NCBI GenBank assembly: GCA_035352895.1
Contig: DAOPYN010000016.1
Span: forward strand, 3,343-67,342
DNA length: 64,000 bases
Reading direction: 5' to 3'
Origin: UBA5070 sp035352895
GTDB lineage: Bacteria > Fibrobacterota > Fibrobacteria > UBA5070
Shown here piece by piece: positions 49,926 to 58,248 of the stretch; position 1 is the stretch's first letter, and each line of letters starts with the position of its first letter. Below the pieces are notes generated by a model that did no database searches, was not told the DNA's origin, and was given only the letters and a program-made list of their open reading frames with translations. Both the position numbers and the translations under genes were made by a program.

Positions 49926-52916
49926 TCAGGCCTGGAACGGCCGTTTCCAGGCCGCGACGCATTCGTCGACGGAAACCGTCAACACTGCGTCGGCGCCCTT
50001 GGCGATCTCCAGGCGGCCGTCGGCGGTGATCTCGCCGATGCGCTCGAAGGCGTTGGGGCGCATGAGCTTCTCGAAGGCGCTGGTCTGGCTCTTGCGGACG
50101 GTGACCACCAGGCGTCCCAGCGATTCGCTCCACAGGATCCGGCGCGGGTCTTCCACGCCTTCGCGCGGGACGCGGGCCAGATCCACCTTCATGCCCAGGC
50201 GCCCTGCCATGGCGGTTTCCGCCAGGGCCACGCCCAGGCCGCCGTCGGAGCAGTCGTGGGCCGAACGCACCAGGCCCATCTGCATGGCCGCGTGGAGAGC
50301 CCGGTAGCTGGCCAGGGTCTGGTCGATGTCGTGCAGGCGGGGCACCGCATTGCCCACGAAGCCATGCAGCGCGAACCATTCGGAAGCGCCGCATTCGTCG
50401 CGGGTGGTGCCCACCACGTAGACCAGGTCTCCCGCTTCCTTGGCGTCGATGGTCACGGCCTTGGCCACGTCCGGCAGGGTGGCCAGGGCGGTCACCAGCA
50501 GGGTGGGCGGAACCGAGATGCGTTCGGAACCGGCTCCGTAGTCGTTCTTCATGGAGTCCTTGCCGGACACCAGGGGGATCCCGTAGGCCACGCACACGCG
50601 GCGCAGGGCCTCGTTGGAACGCACCAGCTGGGCGGCCTTGTAGGCGCCGTCGGGATTGGACGTGCTCTCCACGGGATCCGGCCAGCAGAAATTGTCAAGA
50701 CCGACGATGGTCGCCGGATCCGCCCCGGAGGCGACCAGGTTGCGGACGGCCTCGTCGATGGACGCTTCGGTCATGGCCTCGGCGTCGATGTCCGCGTAGC
50801 GCGGAGCCAGGCCGTTGGAGACCACGAGCCCCTTGGGGGAGCCGCCCACGGGCTGGATCACCGCGGCGTCGGTGGGCCCGTCGTCCTTGGCGCCGGTGAA
50901 GGGTTTGACCACCGAACGTCCCTGCACTTCGTGGTCGTACTGGCGCACCCAGGGTTCCTTGGAGCAGATGTTCCAGGAAGACAGGAGCGAGAGGAGATCG
51001 GAGGCGGCGTCTCCCGCCAGCTGCGCTGTGGTGGGCTCCGGATGCACCGGTGCCTGCCAGCGGGCCGGGATGACGAGTTCCGGCAGCCCGTCGTGCAGGA
51101 AGTGCATGTCCAGGGCGCCGATGACCTTGCGACGGAAGCGCAGGGTGAGCACGCCGGAGTCGTCGAACGCTCCCAGGTCGGAGCTTTCCACGCCGCGGAG
51201 CTTGGACAGGGCCATGAATTCGTCGAGCTTGGCGGACGGCACGGCCACCGTCATGCGCTCCTGGGCCTCGGAGACGAAGATCTCCCAGGGATCCAATCCG
51301 GCGTACTTGAGCGGAGCCTTCTCCAGGTCCACGCAGGCGCCGCCGCAGTCCTTGGCCATCTCGCCCACGGACGAGGAGAGCCCTCCCGCACCGTTGTCGG
51401 TGAGGGCGCTGTAGAGTCCCAGGTCGCGGGCCTCCAGGAGGAAGTCCACCATCTTCTTCTGGGTGATGGGGTCGCCGATCTGCACCGCCGAGACGGGCGA
51501 GGCTTCCGTGAGGGCTTCGGAGCTGAAGGTGGCGCCGTGGATGCCGTCCTTGCCGATGCGTCCACCCACCATCACGATGCGATCGCCGGGCTTCACGACC
51601 TTGTCGGCCGCATTTTCCAGGACGCCGTCGGGATTGGGGAGGGTGGCCGGCATCAATCCGCCCGTGCCGCAGAACACCAGAGGCTTGCCCAAAAACCGCT
51701 CGTGGAACACGATGGATCCGTTCACGGTGGGAATGCCGGATTCGTTGCCGCCATCCTTCACGCCGCGGTGCACGCCGCGCAGCAGGCGCTTGGGGTGCAT
51801 CAGGCGGGGGGGCAGGGGCTTGGACCAGTCGGGGGGCGCGAAGCAGAAGACGTCCGTGTTGAAGATGGGACGGCACCCTTTGCCGGTTCCCAGGATGTCG
51901 CGGTTGACGCCGACGATTCCCGTCATGGCGCCGCCGTAGGGGTCCAGCGCGGAAGGACTGTTGTGGGTTTCGGCCTTGATGGTCACGAAGTGGTCCGCGT
52001 CGAAGCGGAACACGCCCGCGTTGTCGGTGAACACGGAGATGAGGTCCGGGCGGCGCGGCATCAGTTCCATGGTGGTGGCGCGCACGCAGGTCTTGAACAG
52101 GCTCTTCACTTCGCGGGTGTTCCCGTTCTCCTCGTAGACGATCTTCGCGTTGAAGATCTTGTGCTTGCAGTGCTCGCTCCAGGTCTGGGCGATCACCTCC
52201 ACCTCGATGTCCATGGGGTCGGGAGGCAGCCCCAGGCCGGCGCGGTAGGCGCGCACGTGCTCCTGCTCGTAGTGGTCGCGGATCGCGCGCATCTCCTCCA
52301 GCGTGAGGGCCAGGGTGCGTTCGCGCGAAATGGCCAGCAAGGTCGCGTCGTCGTCGGGGAGAGGGACGCTCTCCACCCGCGGCAGGTGGTTTCCGCGCAC
52401 GGAGCGGGACTTGGCTTCCACTCTGGCGCCGCGGTCCCACTCCTGGCGGGAGATGGTCAGGCAGTCTTCGATCAGGCTGTTGTGCAGGCAGTTGGCCACC
52501 GCCTCCACCTGGTGATCGGCGATTCCGCTCACCAGGACCTGCAGGGTGCCGTACACCTTCTGCGCGTTGAGCGCGCGTTCCAGGAGCTCGGCAAGTCCTT
52601 CGCTCGCGGTGTGGCCGATGTTGTCCGTGACACCAGGGCGGAACCCGATCTCGAAGAGGTGCGAGAAACCGGGCAGCACCTGGGGGGCCAGGGGAGCGTC
52701 CAGCGTCCAGATCTCGGAGACCGGGTCGGAGAACAGCCGGCGCCCCGCGCGATCCAGCTCGCTTGGGGAAAACTCGCCCTCGAGCGTGTAGACCCGCAGA
52801 GTCTTCAGCGCGGCGACGGGAATTCCTGCGTCCTCGGACAGCTGCAGGACGAGGCGGGAGGCAAGGGAATCCCGGAGTTCGGGACGGACGGCGACTTCGA
52901 TGCGATGGAGGCTCAT
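49926..52916 (-). CDS. purL: Phosphoribosylformylglycinamidine synthase PurL (with N-terminal PurS-like part)
   Basis: The protein is 996 aa. It has a PurS-like N-terminal region (~1-90, RIEVAVRPELRDSLASRLVLQL), the linker domain with TWSEHCKHKIF, and two AIRS-type halves. The active-site motifs are IKAETHNSPSALDPYGGAMTG and DNGAGGLSSSVGEMAKDCGG. There is no glutaminase domain at the C-terminus, so it needs the PurQ encoded at 45655-46446. It is longer than stand-alone PurL (~740) and shorter than the one-chain enzyme (~1300). It converts FGAR to FGAM. The start at 52916 gives the usual MSLHRIEVAV opening; in-frame codons further upstream run into the divergent desulfurase gene. Confidence 0.93.
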   Translation of the reverse strand: MSLHRIEVAVRPELRDSLASRLVLQLSEDAGIPVAALKTLRVYTLEGEFSPSELDRAGRRLFSDPVSEIWTLDAPLAPQVLPGFSHLFEIGFRPGVTDNIGHTASEGLAELLERALNAQKVYGTLQVLVSGIADHQVEAVANCLHNSLIEDCLTISRQEWDRGARVEAKSRSVRGNHLPRVESVPLPDDDATLLAISRERTLALTLEEMRAIRDHYEQEHVRAYRAGLGLPPDPMDIEVEVIAQTWSEHCKHKIFNAKIVYEENGNTREVKSLFKTCVRATTMELMPRRPDLISVFTDNAGVFRFDADHFVTIKAETHNSPSALDPYGGAMTGIVGVNRDILGTGKGCRPIFNTDVFCFAPPDWSKPLPPRLMHPKRLLRGVHRGVKDGGNESGIPTVNGSIVFHERFLGKPLVFCGTGGLMPATLPNPDGVLENAADKVVKPGDRIVMVGGRIGKDGIHGATFSSEALTEASPVSAVQIGDPITQKKMVDFLLEARDLGLYSALTDNGAGGLSSSVGEMAKDCGGACVDLEKAPLKYAGLDPWEIFVSEAQERMTVAVPSAKLDEFMALSKLRGVESSDLGAFDDSGVLTLRFRRKVIGALDMHFLHDGLPELVIPARWQAPVHPEPTTAQLAGDAASDLLSLLSSWNICSKEPWVRQYDHEVQGRSVVKPFTGAKDDGPTDAAVIQPVGGSPKGLVVSNGLAPRYADIDAEAMTEASIDEAVRNLVASGADPATIVGLDNFCWPDPVESTSNPDGAYKAAQLVRSNEALRRVCVAYGIPLVSGKDSMKNDYGAGSERISVPPTLLVTALATLPDVAKAVTIDAKEAGDLVYVVGTTRDECGASEWFALHGFVGNAVPRLHDIDQTLASYRALHAAMQMGLVRSAHDCSDGGLGVALAETAMAGRLGMKVDLARVPREGVEDPRRILWSESLGRLVVTVRKSQTSAFEKLMRPNAFERIGEITADGRLEIAKGADAVLTVSVDECVAAWKRPFQA

Positions 52917-52997
52917 GGAAGGCGGAAAGGTAGCCCAAAGAGGGAATTGTGGTTCGACGGACGGACGCGCTTTAGCTATCTCGGTGGGTCGCCGACC

Positions 52998-54146
52998 ATG
53001 GAACGCGTCTATCTGGACTGGAATGCCACCACCCCTCCCTGCCCGGAGGCGATGGATGCGCATCGGGAAGCTTCCGAACGCTTCTGGGGAAATTCCTCGT
53101 CCCTGCATCGGGAGGGACGGGGGGCGGGCGAGATCGTGGAGGGGACCTGCCAGGCCTTGGCGGAATGGACCCGGAGCCGTCCCAGCGAGTGGATCCTGAC
53201 CTCCGGGGGCACCGAAAGCATCCATACAGCCATCCTGGGGTGTCTCCAGGCGCGGGGGAAAAGGGGACGAGTGGTGTCCAGCCGAGGTGAACATGCGTCC
53301 ACCGAGGGTGTACTGGAACGGTTGGAAGCGGACGGCTGGGAGGTGGTGCGACTTCCCTTGCGTGCGGATGGAACCTGGGACCCCCATGAAGTGGAGAGGG
53401 CTTGCTTGGAGGCCCCCACCGCCCTGGCCAGTCTGATCTGGGCCAACAACGAGACCGGTGCGGTGTCGGACGCGGGGACTTTGGCGCGTCGATTGGCGGA
53501 GGCGAAGATTCCCCTCCATCTGGATTCGGTCCAGTGTTTTGGCAAGATGGATGTGGACCTGACGGAAGTCCCCGCCGCATTCGTTTCCCTGTCCGGCCAC
53601 AAATTCCAATCCACCAAGGGGTCGGGAGCCCTGCGGATCCGGAGGGGGGCGCCTTGGTCCCGATGGATCCAGGGAGGGAACCAGCAGCGCTCGCGCCGAG
53701 GCGGGACCGTGGACGTGGCCGGAGCCGCGGCGATGCATGCGGCCATCCTGCGCTCCCGGAAATCCGGCGTCCTGGAGCCCGACCCGAGGGATGGGCTCCA
53801 GGAGTCCCTGGTTTGCGCGATCCCGGGGCTCCAGGTGGTTTCCCGGGACGCCAACCGACTTTCCAACACCCTGTGCCTGATCGTGGAAGGAGCCGACAGC
53901 TCCGCGCTCCTGGCCAGGATGGACGAACGGGGGTTCTCCATCGCCTCGGGGTCGGCCTGCTCGACAGGTTCGCCGGATCCGTCCCAAGTCTTGTTGGCCA
54001 TGGGAATCCCCGAATGGCAGGCCCACTGTGCGGTTCGGATCTCCCTGGGGCCCGGGACCACGCGAGCGCATCTGGATGCGTTCGCGAAGGTCTTCGCCCA
54101 GGAAGTGGAATTCGTGCGACGTGTCGGAGGCGGTCTAGTAGTTTGA
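52998..54146 (+). CDS. Cysteine desulfurase (NifS/IscS-like aminotransferase class V)
   Basis: The protein is 382 aa. YLDWNATTPPCPEAMDA is the N-terminal mark. TSGGTESIHTAILG binds PLP phosphate, HLDSVQCFGKMDVD contains the PLP-contacting Asp, LSGHKFQSTKG contains the PLP Lys, and GSACSTGSPDPSQVLLAMG the catalytic Cys. It moves sulfur from cysteine for Fe-S clusters or thio-modified tRNA. No isc or suf genes are nearby. It is divergent from purL, with an 81-base gap holding both promoters. Confidence 0.93.
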   Translation: MERVYLDWNATTPPCPEAMDAHREASERFWGNSSSLHREGRGAGEIVEGTCQALAEWTRSRPSEWILTSGGTESIHTAILGCLQARGKRGRVVSSRGEHASTEGVLERLEADGWEVVRLPLRADGTWDPHEVERACLEAPTALASLIWANNETGAVSDAGTLARRLAEAKIPLHLDSVQCFGKMDVDLTEVPAAFVSLSGHKFQSTKGSGALRIRRGAPWSRWIQGGNQQRSRRGGTVDVAGAAAMHAAILRSRKSGVLEPDPRDGLQESLVCAIPGLQVVSRDANRLSNTLCLIVEGADSSALLARMDERGFSIASGSACSTGSPDPSQVLLAMGIPEWQAHCAVRISLGPGTTRAHLDAFAKVFAQEVEFVRRVGGGLVV

Positions 54147-54153
54147 ACCGCCC

Positions 54154-54909
54154 ATGCCTTTCACGCTGAGTCATCCCGCCCTTGTCCTTCCGCTGCTCTC
54201 CCGCGTCCGTGCCGGAGGTTGGAAGGTCTCCCTGTTCCTGGGGGCGATGGCTCCCGATTTCTGGGTGCTGGCGCCGGGAATCCTGGATCGTTCCTCCACC
54301 CATGGGAGATGGGGGCTCCTCCTTTGCCCGCCGTTCGCGCTGGTGGCCTCCTGGTTGTTCCATGGTTGGTTCTTCCAGCGCATCCGGCGTCTTCCCGGAA
54401 TCGTCTCCTCCTATCCGATCGGTCCGTTCCATTGGGGGTGGAGTGCGTTCGGTGCCATTCTCGGCACGCTCACCCACCTGATGTGGGACCAGCTGACCCA
54501 CGAAGGATCCCGATTGCAGGTGCGCCACCCGGTGTTCGACAAGGTTTGGTTCGTGGTGGGCAACGATGCCATCACCATCGGACAGGCCGCTTGGATCGGG
54601 AGTTCGTTGGTCGGCGCCCTGATCCTGGCCATCTGGATCTGGGGGAAGATCCGTCGATGGGGGATCCCCCTGGCCACCTTCGTCGCTTGGCCTTGGGTGG
54701 TGACGTCCTTCTGCGCCGTGGCCCCGGGAGTGTCCTACTTCGGCTGGAGGCTTTTCCCGCTGTATCTGGAAAACGGTCAGCCCCGCTACCTGCTGGACCC
54801 GATTTCGGACATCCGGTATCTGGTGGTGGTTTCCGCGGCGCTGGTGGCCGCGTCCATCTGGATGTGCACGGGGGATGCGAAAAACGCCTTCCGCGAGGGA
54901 AGGCGTTGA
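54154..54909 (+). CDS. DUF4184-family membrane protein
   Basis: The protein is 251 aa and begins MPFTLSHPALVLPLL, the signature of DUF4184. It has about six membrane helices (LLLCPPFALVASWLFHGWFF, WGWSAFGAILGTLTHLMWD, SLVGALILAIWIWG, LVVVSAALVAASIWM) and the motif GTLTHLMWDQLTH with His/Asp typical of the family. The function is unknown. It starts seven bases after the desulfurase stop. Confidence 0.8.
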   Translation: MPFTLSHPALVLPLLSRVRAGGWKVSLFLGAMAPDFWVLAPGILDRSSTHGRWGLLLCPPFALVASWLFHGWFFQRIRRLPGIVSSYPIGPFHWGWSAFGAILGTLTHLMWDQLTHEGSRLQVRHPVFDKVWFVVGNDAITIGQAAWIGSSLVGALILAIWIWGKIRRWGIPLATFVAWPWVVTSFCAVAPGVSYFGWRLFPLYLENGQPRYLLDPISDIRYLVVVSAALVAASIWMCTGDAKNAFREGRR

Positions 54910-54946
54910 GCTTCGAGCGAGCGATTCCCTCCCTTTGGAGGGAATC

Positions 54947-57313
54947 TCACCAGTGCGAAACCATCGATCCGGTCCCGATCGCGGCCGGGATCAAGAGCGC
55001 CAGGATCTTTCCCCAGGGTTTCTTCTCCGGTTGGACCGGAGCTGCCATGGACTGGTCCTTGTCGAACAACCTCCGGGCAGCCCAGGGGGCGATTTCGCGA
55101 ATCCGCTTCAAGGTGGGAGGATAGCGGTCGAAGGATTCGAAGGTCGCGACCACCCGCCAGGTTCCCAGGTCCAGGATGTTGGCGCGCACCGTCCAGCCCT
55201 CCTTCCGTTCCACCACCTCGGATAGGACCAGGAAGCTCGCCCCGGTCCGGCATCGGAGTTCTTCCATGCACAGGGAGTCGCAAGCCCCGGAGCGCAGGGA
55301 ATCGAAGCGGCGGGGGAACAGCACCTGGTAGCGGGAATCGGTTCCGGCGACCACCGCGAAGCTGTCCCGGAACGAGCGGGCGAAGGTGTCGTAGGCGCCG
55401 CTCCAGCGTGGCAGGGCGAAGGCGATGGCCGATTCCAGGGTGTCGCGCGAGACGCACGTGTCGCAACGCACGCGCAGCGTCAGCCGTTCCCAGGCGGATT
55501 CGGCCATCCTCGTGGCCGCGGCCAAGGGGGCGCCCGAGTCGGTCAGCTTGAGCGAATCCATCCAGACCCCACCGCGGGCGTCGCGGATCCAGAGACCCGC
55601 CTGCCAAGTGGAGTCCTTGCCTTGGCGAGCCATGGTGGGCAGGATCAGACGCTGGATGGATCTGGCTTTGGCCACCGAATCCAGGCAGGCGTAGCCTTCG
55701 CAGGGAAGCGAGTCCGGAAGGGAAAGGAGCCGGCCCTGGTTCTTGCGGGACAGGAAACGTTCGGCCAGGCCCTCCGCCAGGAGCGGGCCATGGGTGGAAT
55801 CCCGGTGGATCACGGGCACCAAGGCCCAGGTCGCGCCAGCCTCCTCCAGGGAATCGCGTCGGCAGTCTCCGGGACAGGATTCCAGCGAATCCAAGCCCGC
55901 CAGTCGGCGCCCCGCCCAGGCGAACACCCGATCCCGAGGTCCGCCGCGGCGGAGCAGGCCGCGGGTCTGCCGGGAGGAACGGAAGTCGGTGATCGTGTAG
56001 TTGACCACCCAGGCCGAGTCCGATCCGGAAAGGCCGATTTCCAGCTTCTTGTCGGCCATGGACGCCCGCGACATGGAATCGGCCCTGCGACCCCAAGGAA
56101 CAGTCAGAAACTGTCTATCCATGCGCGTTCCGAACGCGGTACGTACCGCCTGCGACAGCGCCGGAATGTTGGCCGCCTGGATGCTGTCGGGTCGGATGGA
56201 CGCCGCCCAGGTGGAACGGACATCGAAACGGCATTTCTCGCCGCACGATACGGGCGGCGCCAGGAATGCCGCCATGGCCCGGTCGGCCAGCCTCTCGCCG
56301 GAGCGGTCCAGCAGGCGGGTGGAGTCCAGGACGCTGTCGTCCGATGCGCGCAGGAGAAGAAGATTCAGGGCCAGGGTGGAGTCGGCGAGCCGGCTCAGCG
56401 TCCCATGCAGCACAAGTTGGGCGCCCCAGGCGGCGGCCGACGAATCCAGGCAGCGTCGGTTCCGGCAGGTCGCGCGGTACTCGAACGGTGCCCACTTCGC
56501 CCACGGCGACCGGCGCAGGCCCTGCATCAGGGAGTCGTCCACCGCCCGGGCCACGAGCGAATCCGCGCCCACGGCTTGCACGGGAGCCACGCCCCAGGGC
56601 AGCAGGGCCTGGCGCGCGGAGTCGGCGATGCACTGCGAATCACGCAACGAGGGACGAAGGGCGCGGACGAACCGGCGGGTGAGCTGCCGCAGGGAGAGCG
56701 CCTGGTCGGCGCGGAAGACGCCCTTGACGGAATCCGTCTTCTGTCGGGAGTTCATGTCGAACACCCAGGAGGAGACCTCGCGCCATCCGTCCGACTTCAC
56801 CTGCATGGAGGTGTAGAGGAACCAACCCGCGCCGGAGGAGCGGGCCGCGTTCCAGGATGCCTCGAAATTGGTGGCCGGGTCCGCTGCCGGCGAGCGCAGC
56901 GCCTTGCCGGTCCGCTCCAGTTCCATTCCCAGCTTCGCTTCCAGGGCCTGGGCGAGAAGCGGGGATTGGCTCTGGTCGCGGACCTTGGCCACGAACCATG
57001 TCCGTCGCGCCACGGCGAGCGAATCCTCCCTGCGGAGGGAGTCCAGCCTCCTCAGGGAGTCCAGCCTCTGCCGGTGGGCGATCTTCTGGAGGGAATCGGC
57101 CTTCGCGGAATCCAGCTTGGCCGCCACCACGCGCAGGGAATCGAGGGTGCGCAGGGAATCGGCGATCCGCTGCGCAGGCGTCTTCCGTGTCTTCTTCGAC
57201 TTGGTGGTCTTGGATTTCGTGGTCTTGGTTCCCGGATCCGCCGCGGAAAGCAGTACGGGTGCCAAGAGGCTCGCCACGATGGTGAGCGCGAGGAGTGTTC
57301 TCGGAGATCTCAT
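54947..57313 (-). CDS. Large secreted protein with repeated Cys-pair modules
   Basis: The protein is 788 aa. A signal peptide (TLLALTIVASLLAPVLLSAA) precedes a Lys/Thr-rich stretch and a coiled coil made of DSLRxLDSL repeats (~50-100). Then come at least three modules that each carry close Cys pairs followed by an alpha/beta segment: CRNRRCLDSSAAAWGAQLVLHGTLS, CEGYACLDSVAKARSIQRLIL and CDSLCMEELRCRTGASFLVLSE, with other pairs CGEKC, CPGDC and CDTC. The pattern Cys pair, helix, GAxxxL, hydrophobic strand resembles FlgO/TolB-N-like domains seen in other secreted proteins. A C-terminal hydrophobic helix (GKILALLIPAAIGTGSMV) may anchor it. The function is unknown; an envelope complex is likely. 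Terminal and neighbour genes give no clue. Confidence 0.6.
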   Translation of the reverse strand: MRSPRTLLALTIVASLLAPVLLSAADPGTKTTKSKTTKSKKTRKTPAQRIADSLRTLDSLRVVAAKLDSAKADSLQKIAHRQRLDSLRRLDSLRREDSLAVARRTWFVAKVRDQSQSPLLAQALEAKLGMELERTGKALRSPAADPATNFEASWNAARSSGAGWFLYTSMQVKSDGWREVSSWVFDMNSRQKTDSVKGVFRADQALSLRQLTRRFVRALRPSLRDSQCIADSARQALLPWGVAPVQAVGADSLVARAVDDSLMQGLRRSPWAKWAPFEYRATCRNRRCLDSSAAAWGAQLVLHGTLSRLADSTLALNLLLLRASDDSVLDSTRLLDRSGERLADRAMAAFLAPPVSCGEKCRFDVRSTWAASIRPDSIQAANIPALSQAVRTAFGTRMDRQFLTVPWGRRADSMSRASMADKKLEIGLSGSDSAWVVNYTITDFRSSRQTRGLLRRGGPRDRVFAWAGRRLAGLDSLESCPGDCRRDSLEEAGATWALVPVIHRDSTHGPLLAEGLAERFLSRKNQGRLLSLPDSLPCEGYACLDSVAKARSIQRLILPTMARQGKDSTWQAGLWIRDARGGVWMDSLKLTDSGAPLAAATRMAESAWERLTLRVRCDTCVSRDTLESAIAFALPRWSGAYDTFARSFRDSFAVVAGTDSRYQVLFPRRFDSLRSGACDSLCMEELRCRTGASFLVLSEVVERKEGWTVRANILDLGTWRVVATFESFDRYPPTLKRIREIAPWAARRLFDKDQSMAAPVQPEKKPWGKILALLIPAAIGTGSMVSHW

Positions 57314-57392
57314 GGTTCTTTGTCTCCCATTGTCCGCAGAGCATACCTTCTTCGAACGCGTTCTGTCGAGCCCTGGCTACTATTGTCGCTCC

Positions 57393-58166
57393 ATGAGACT
57401 CTGGGCCCTCTCCGATCCGCATCTGACCCTGGCCACGCCGCAGAAGGCCATGCACGTCTTCGGGGAGGTGTGGCGCGACCATGTCGAACGCATCCGCGGG
57501 AACTGGTGCCGCCTAGTGTCCGACCAGGACGTGGTGGTGCTGCCCGGCGACATCTCCTGGGCCGGTCGGCTGGACGACGCCCAGACGGATCTGGAATACC
57601 TGCACCGGCTGCCGGGGACCAAGGTGATCCTGGACGGGAACCACGAGCGCTGGTGGAATTCCCTCGCGGAGGTCCGCGCCCACCTGCCGCCTTCCGTGAA
57701 GGCCCTTTCCGGCGACCACCTGGAGATCGGGGCCTGGCTTCTGTTCGGTACGCGATTGTGGGAGACCCGTCGGATCGATTGCGACGCGCTGGTGGCCTGG
57801 ACTGGAAGCACCGACAAGCGTCCGGACCGGCGGACCCCGGAAGACGACGCGCGCAACGAGAAAATCTTCCTCCGGGAGTTGGCCCGCCTGGAGCGATGCA
57901 TCCAGGCGCTTCCGCGCAGACCCTGGCTGCGGAGGGTCTGCCTGACCCATTATCCACCCATCGGACCCATGCTGGAGCCGTCCCCTGTCTCCGAACTCCT
58001 GGAGCAGGCCAAGGCGGGCCTTTGCGTGTTCGGCCACCTGCACAGTTTGAAGAAGGGGACGGAAGGACGGCCCCGCGAGGTGTTCGGGGAGGCCCGCGGA
58101 GTTCGCTACGTACTCGCTTCCGCAGACCATCTGGAGATGGTTCCGGTCCTTCTGGACGAGGCCTGA
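57393..58166 (+). CDS. Metallophosphoesterase
   Basis: The protein is 257 aa with no signal peptide. All five calcineurin-type metal motifs are visible: LSDPHLT, LPGDISWAG, DGNHERWW, LTHYPPIG and FGHLHS. It is a two-metal phosphoesterase with an unknown substrate. The ATG at 57393 lies 80 bases from the divergent secreted-protein gene; longer upstream readings overlap that gene. Confidence 0.88.
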   Translation: MRLWALSDPHLTLATPQKAMHVFGEVWRDHVERIRGNWCRLVSDQDVVVLPGDISWAGRLDDAQTDLEYLHRLPGTKVILDGNHERWWNSLAEVRAHLPPSVKALSGDHLEIGAWLLFGTRLWETRRIDCDALVAWTGSTDKRPDRRTPEDDARNEKIFLRELARLERCIQALPRRPWLRRVCLTHYPPIGPMLEPSPVSELLEQAKAGLCVFGHLHSLKKGTEGRPREVFGEARGVRYVLASADHLEMVPVLLDEA

Positions 58167-58248
58167 ACCGGCCGTCGGTCATGGCGCCATTGCACCGTCT
58201 TCGGAAAATGGTAGCCTAACCCGGGATACCAACGATGGAGACCGCGCC

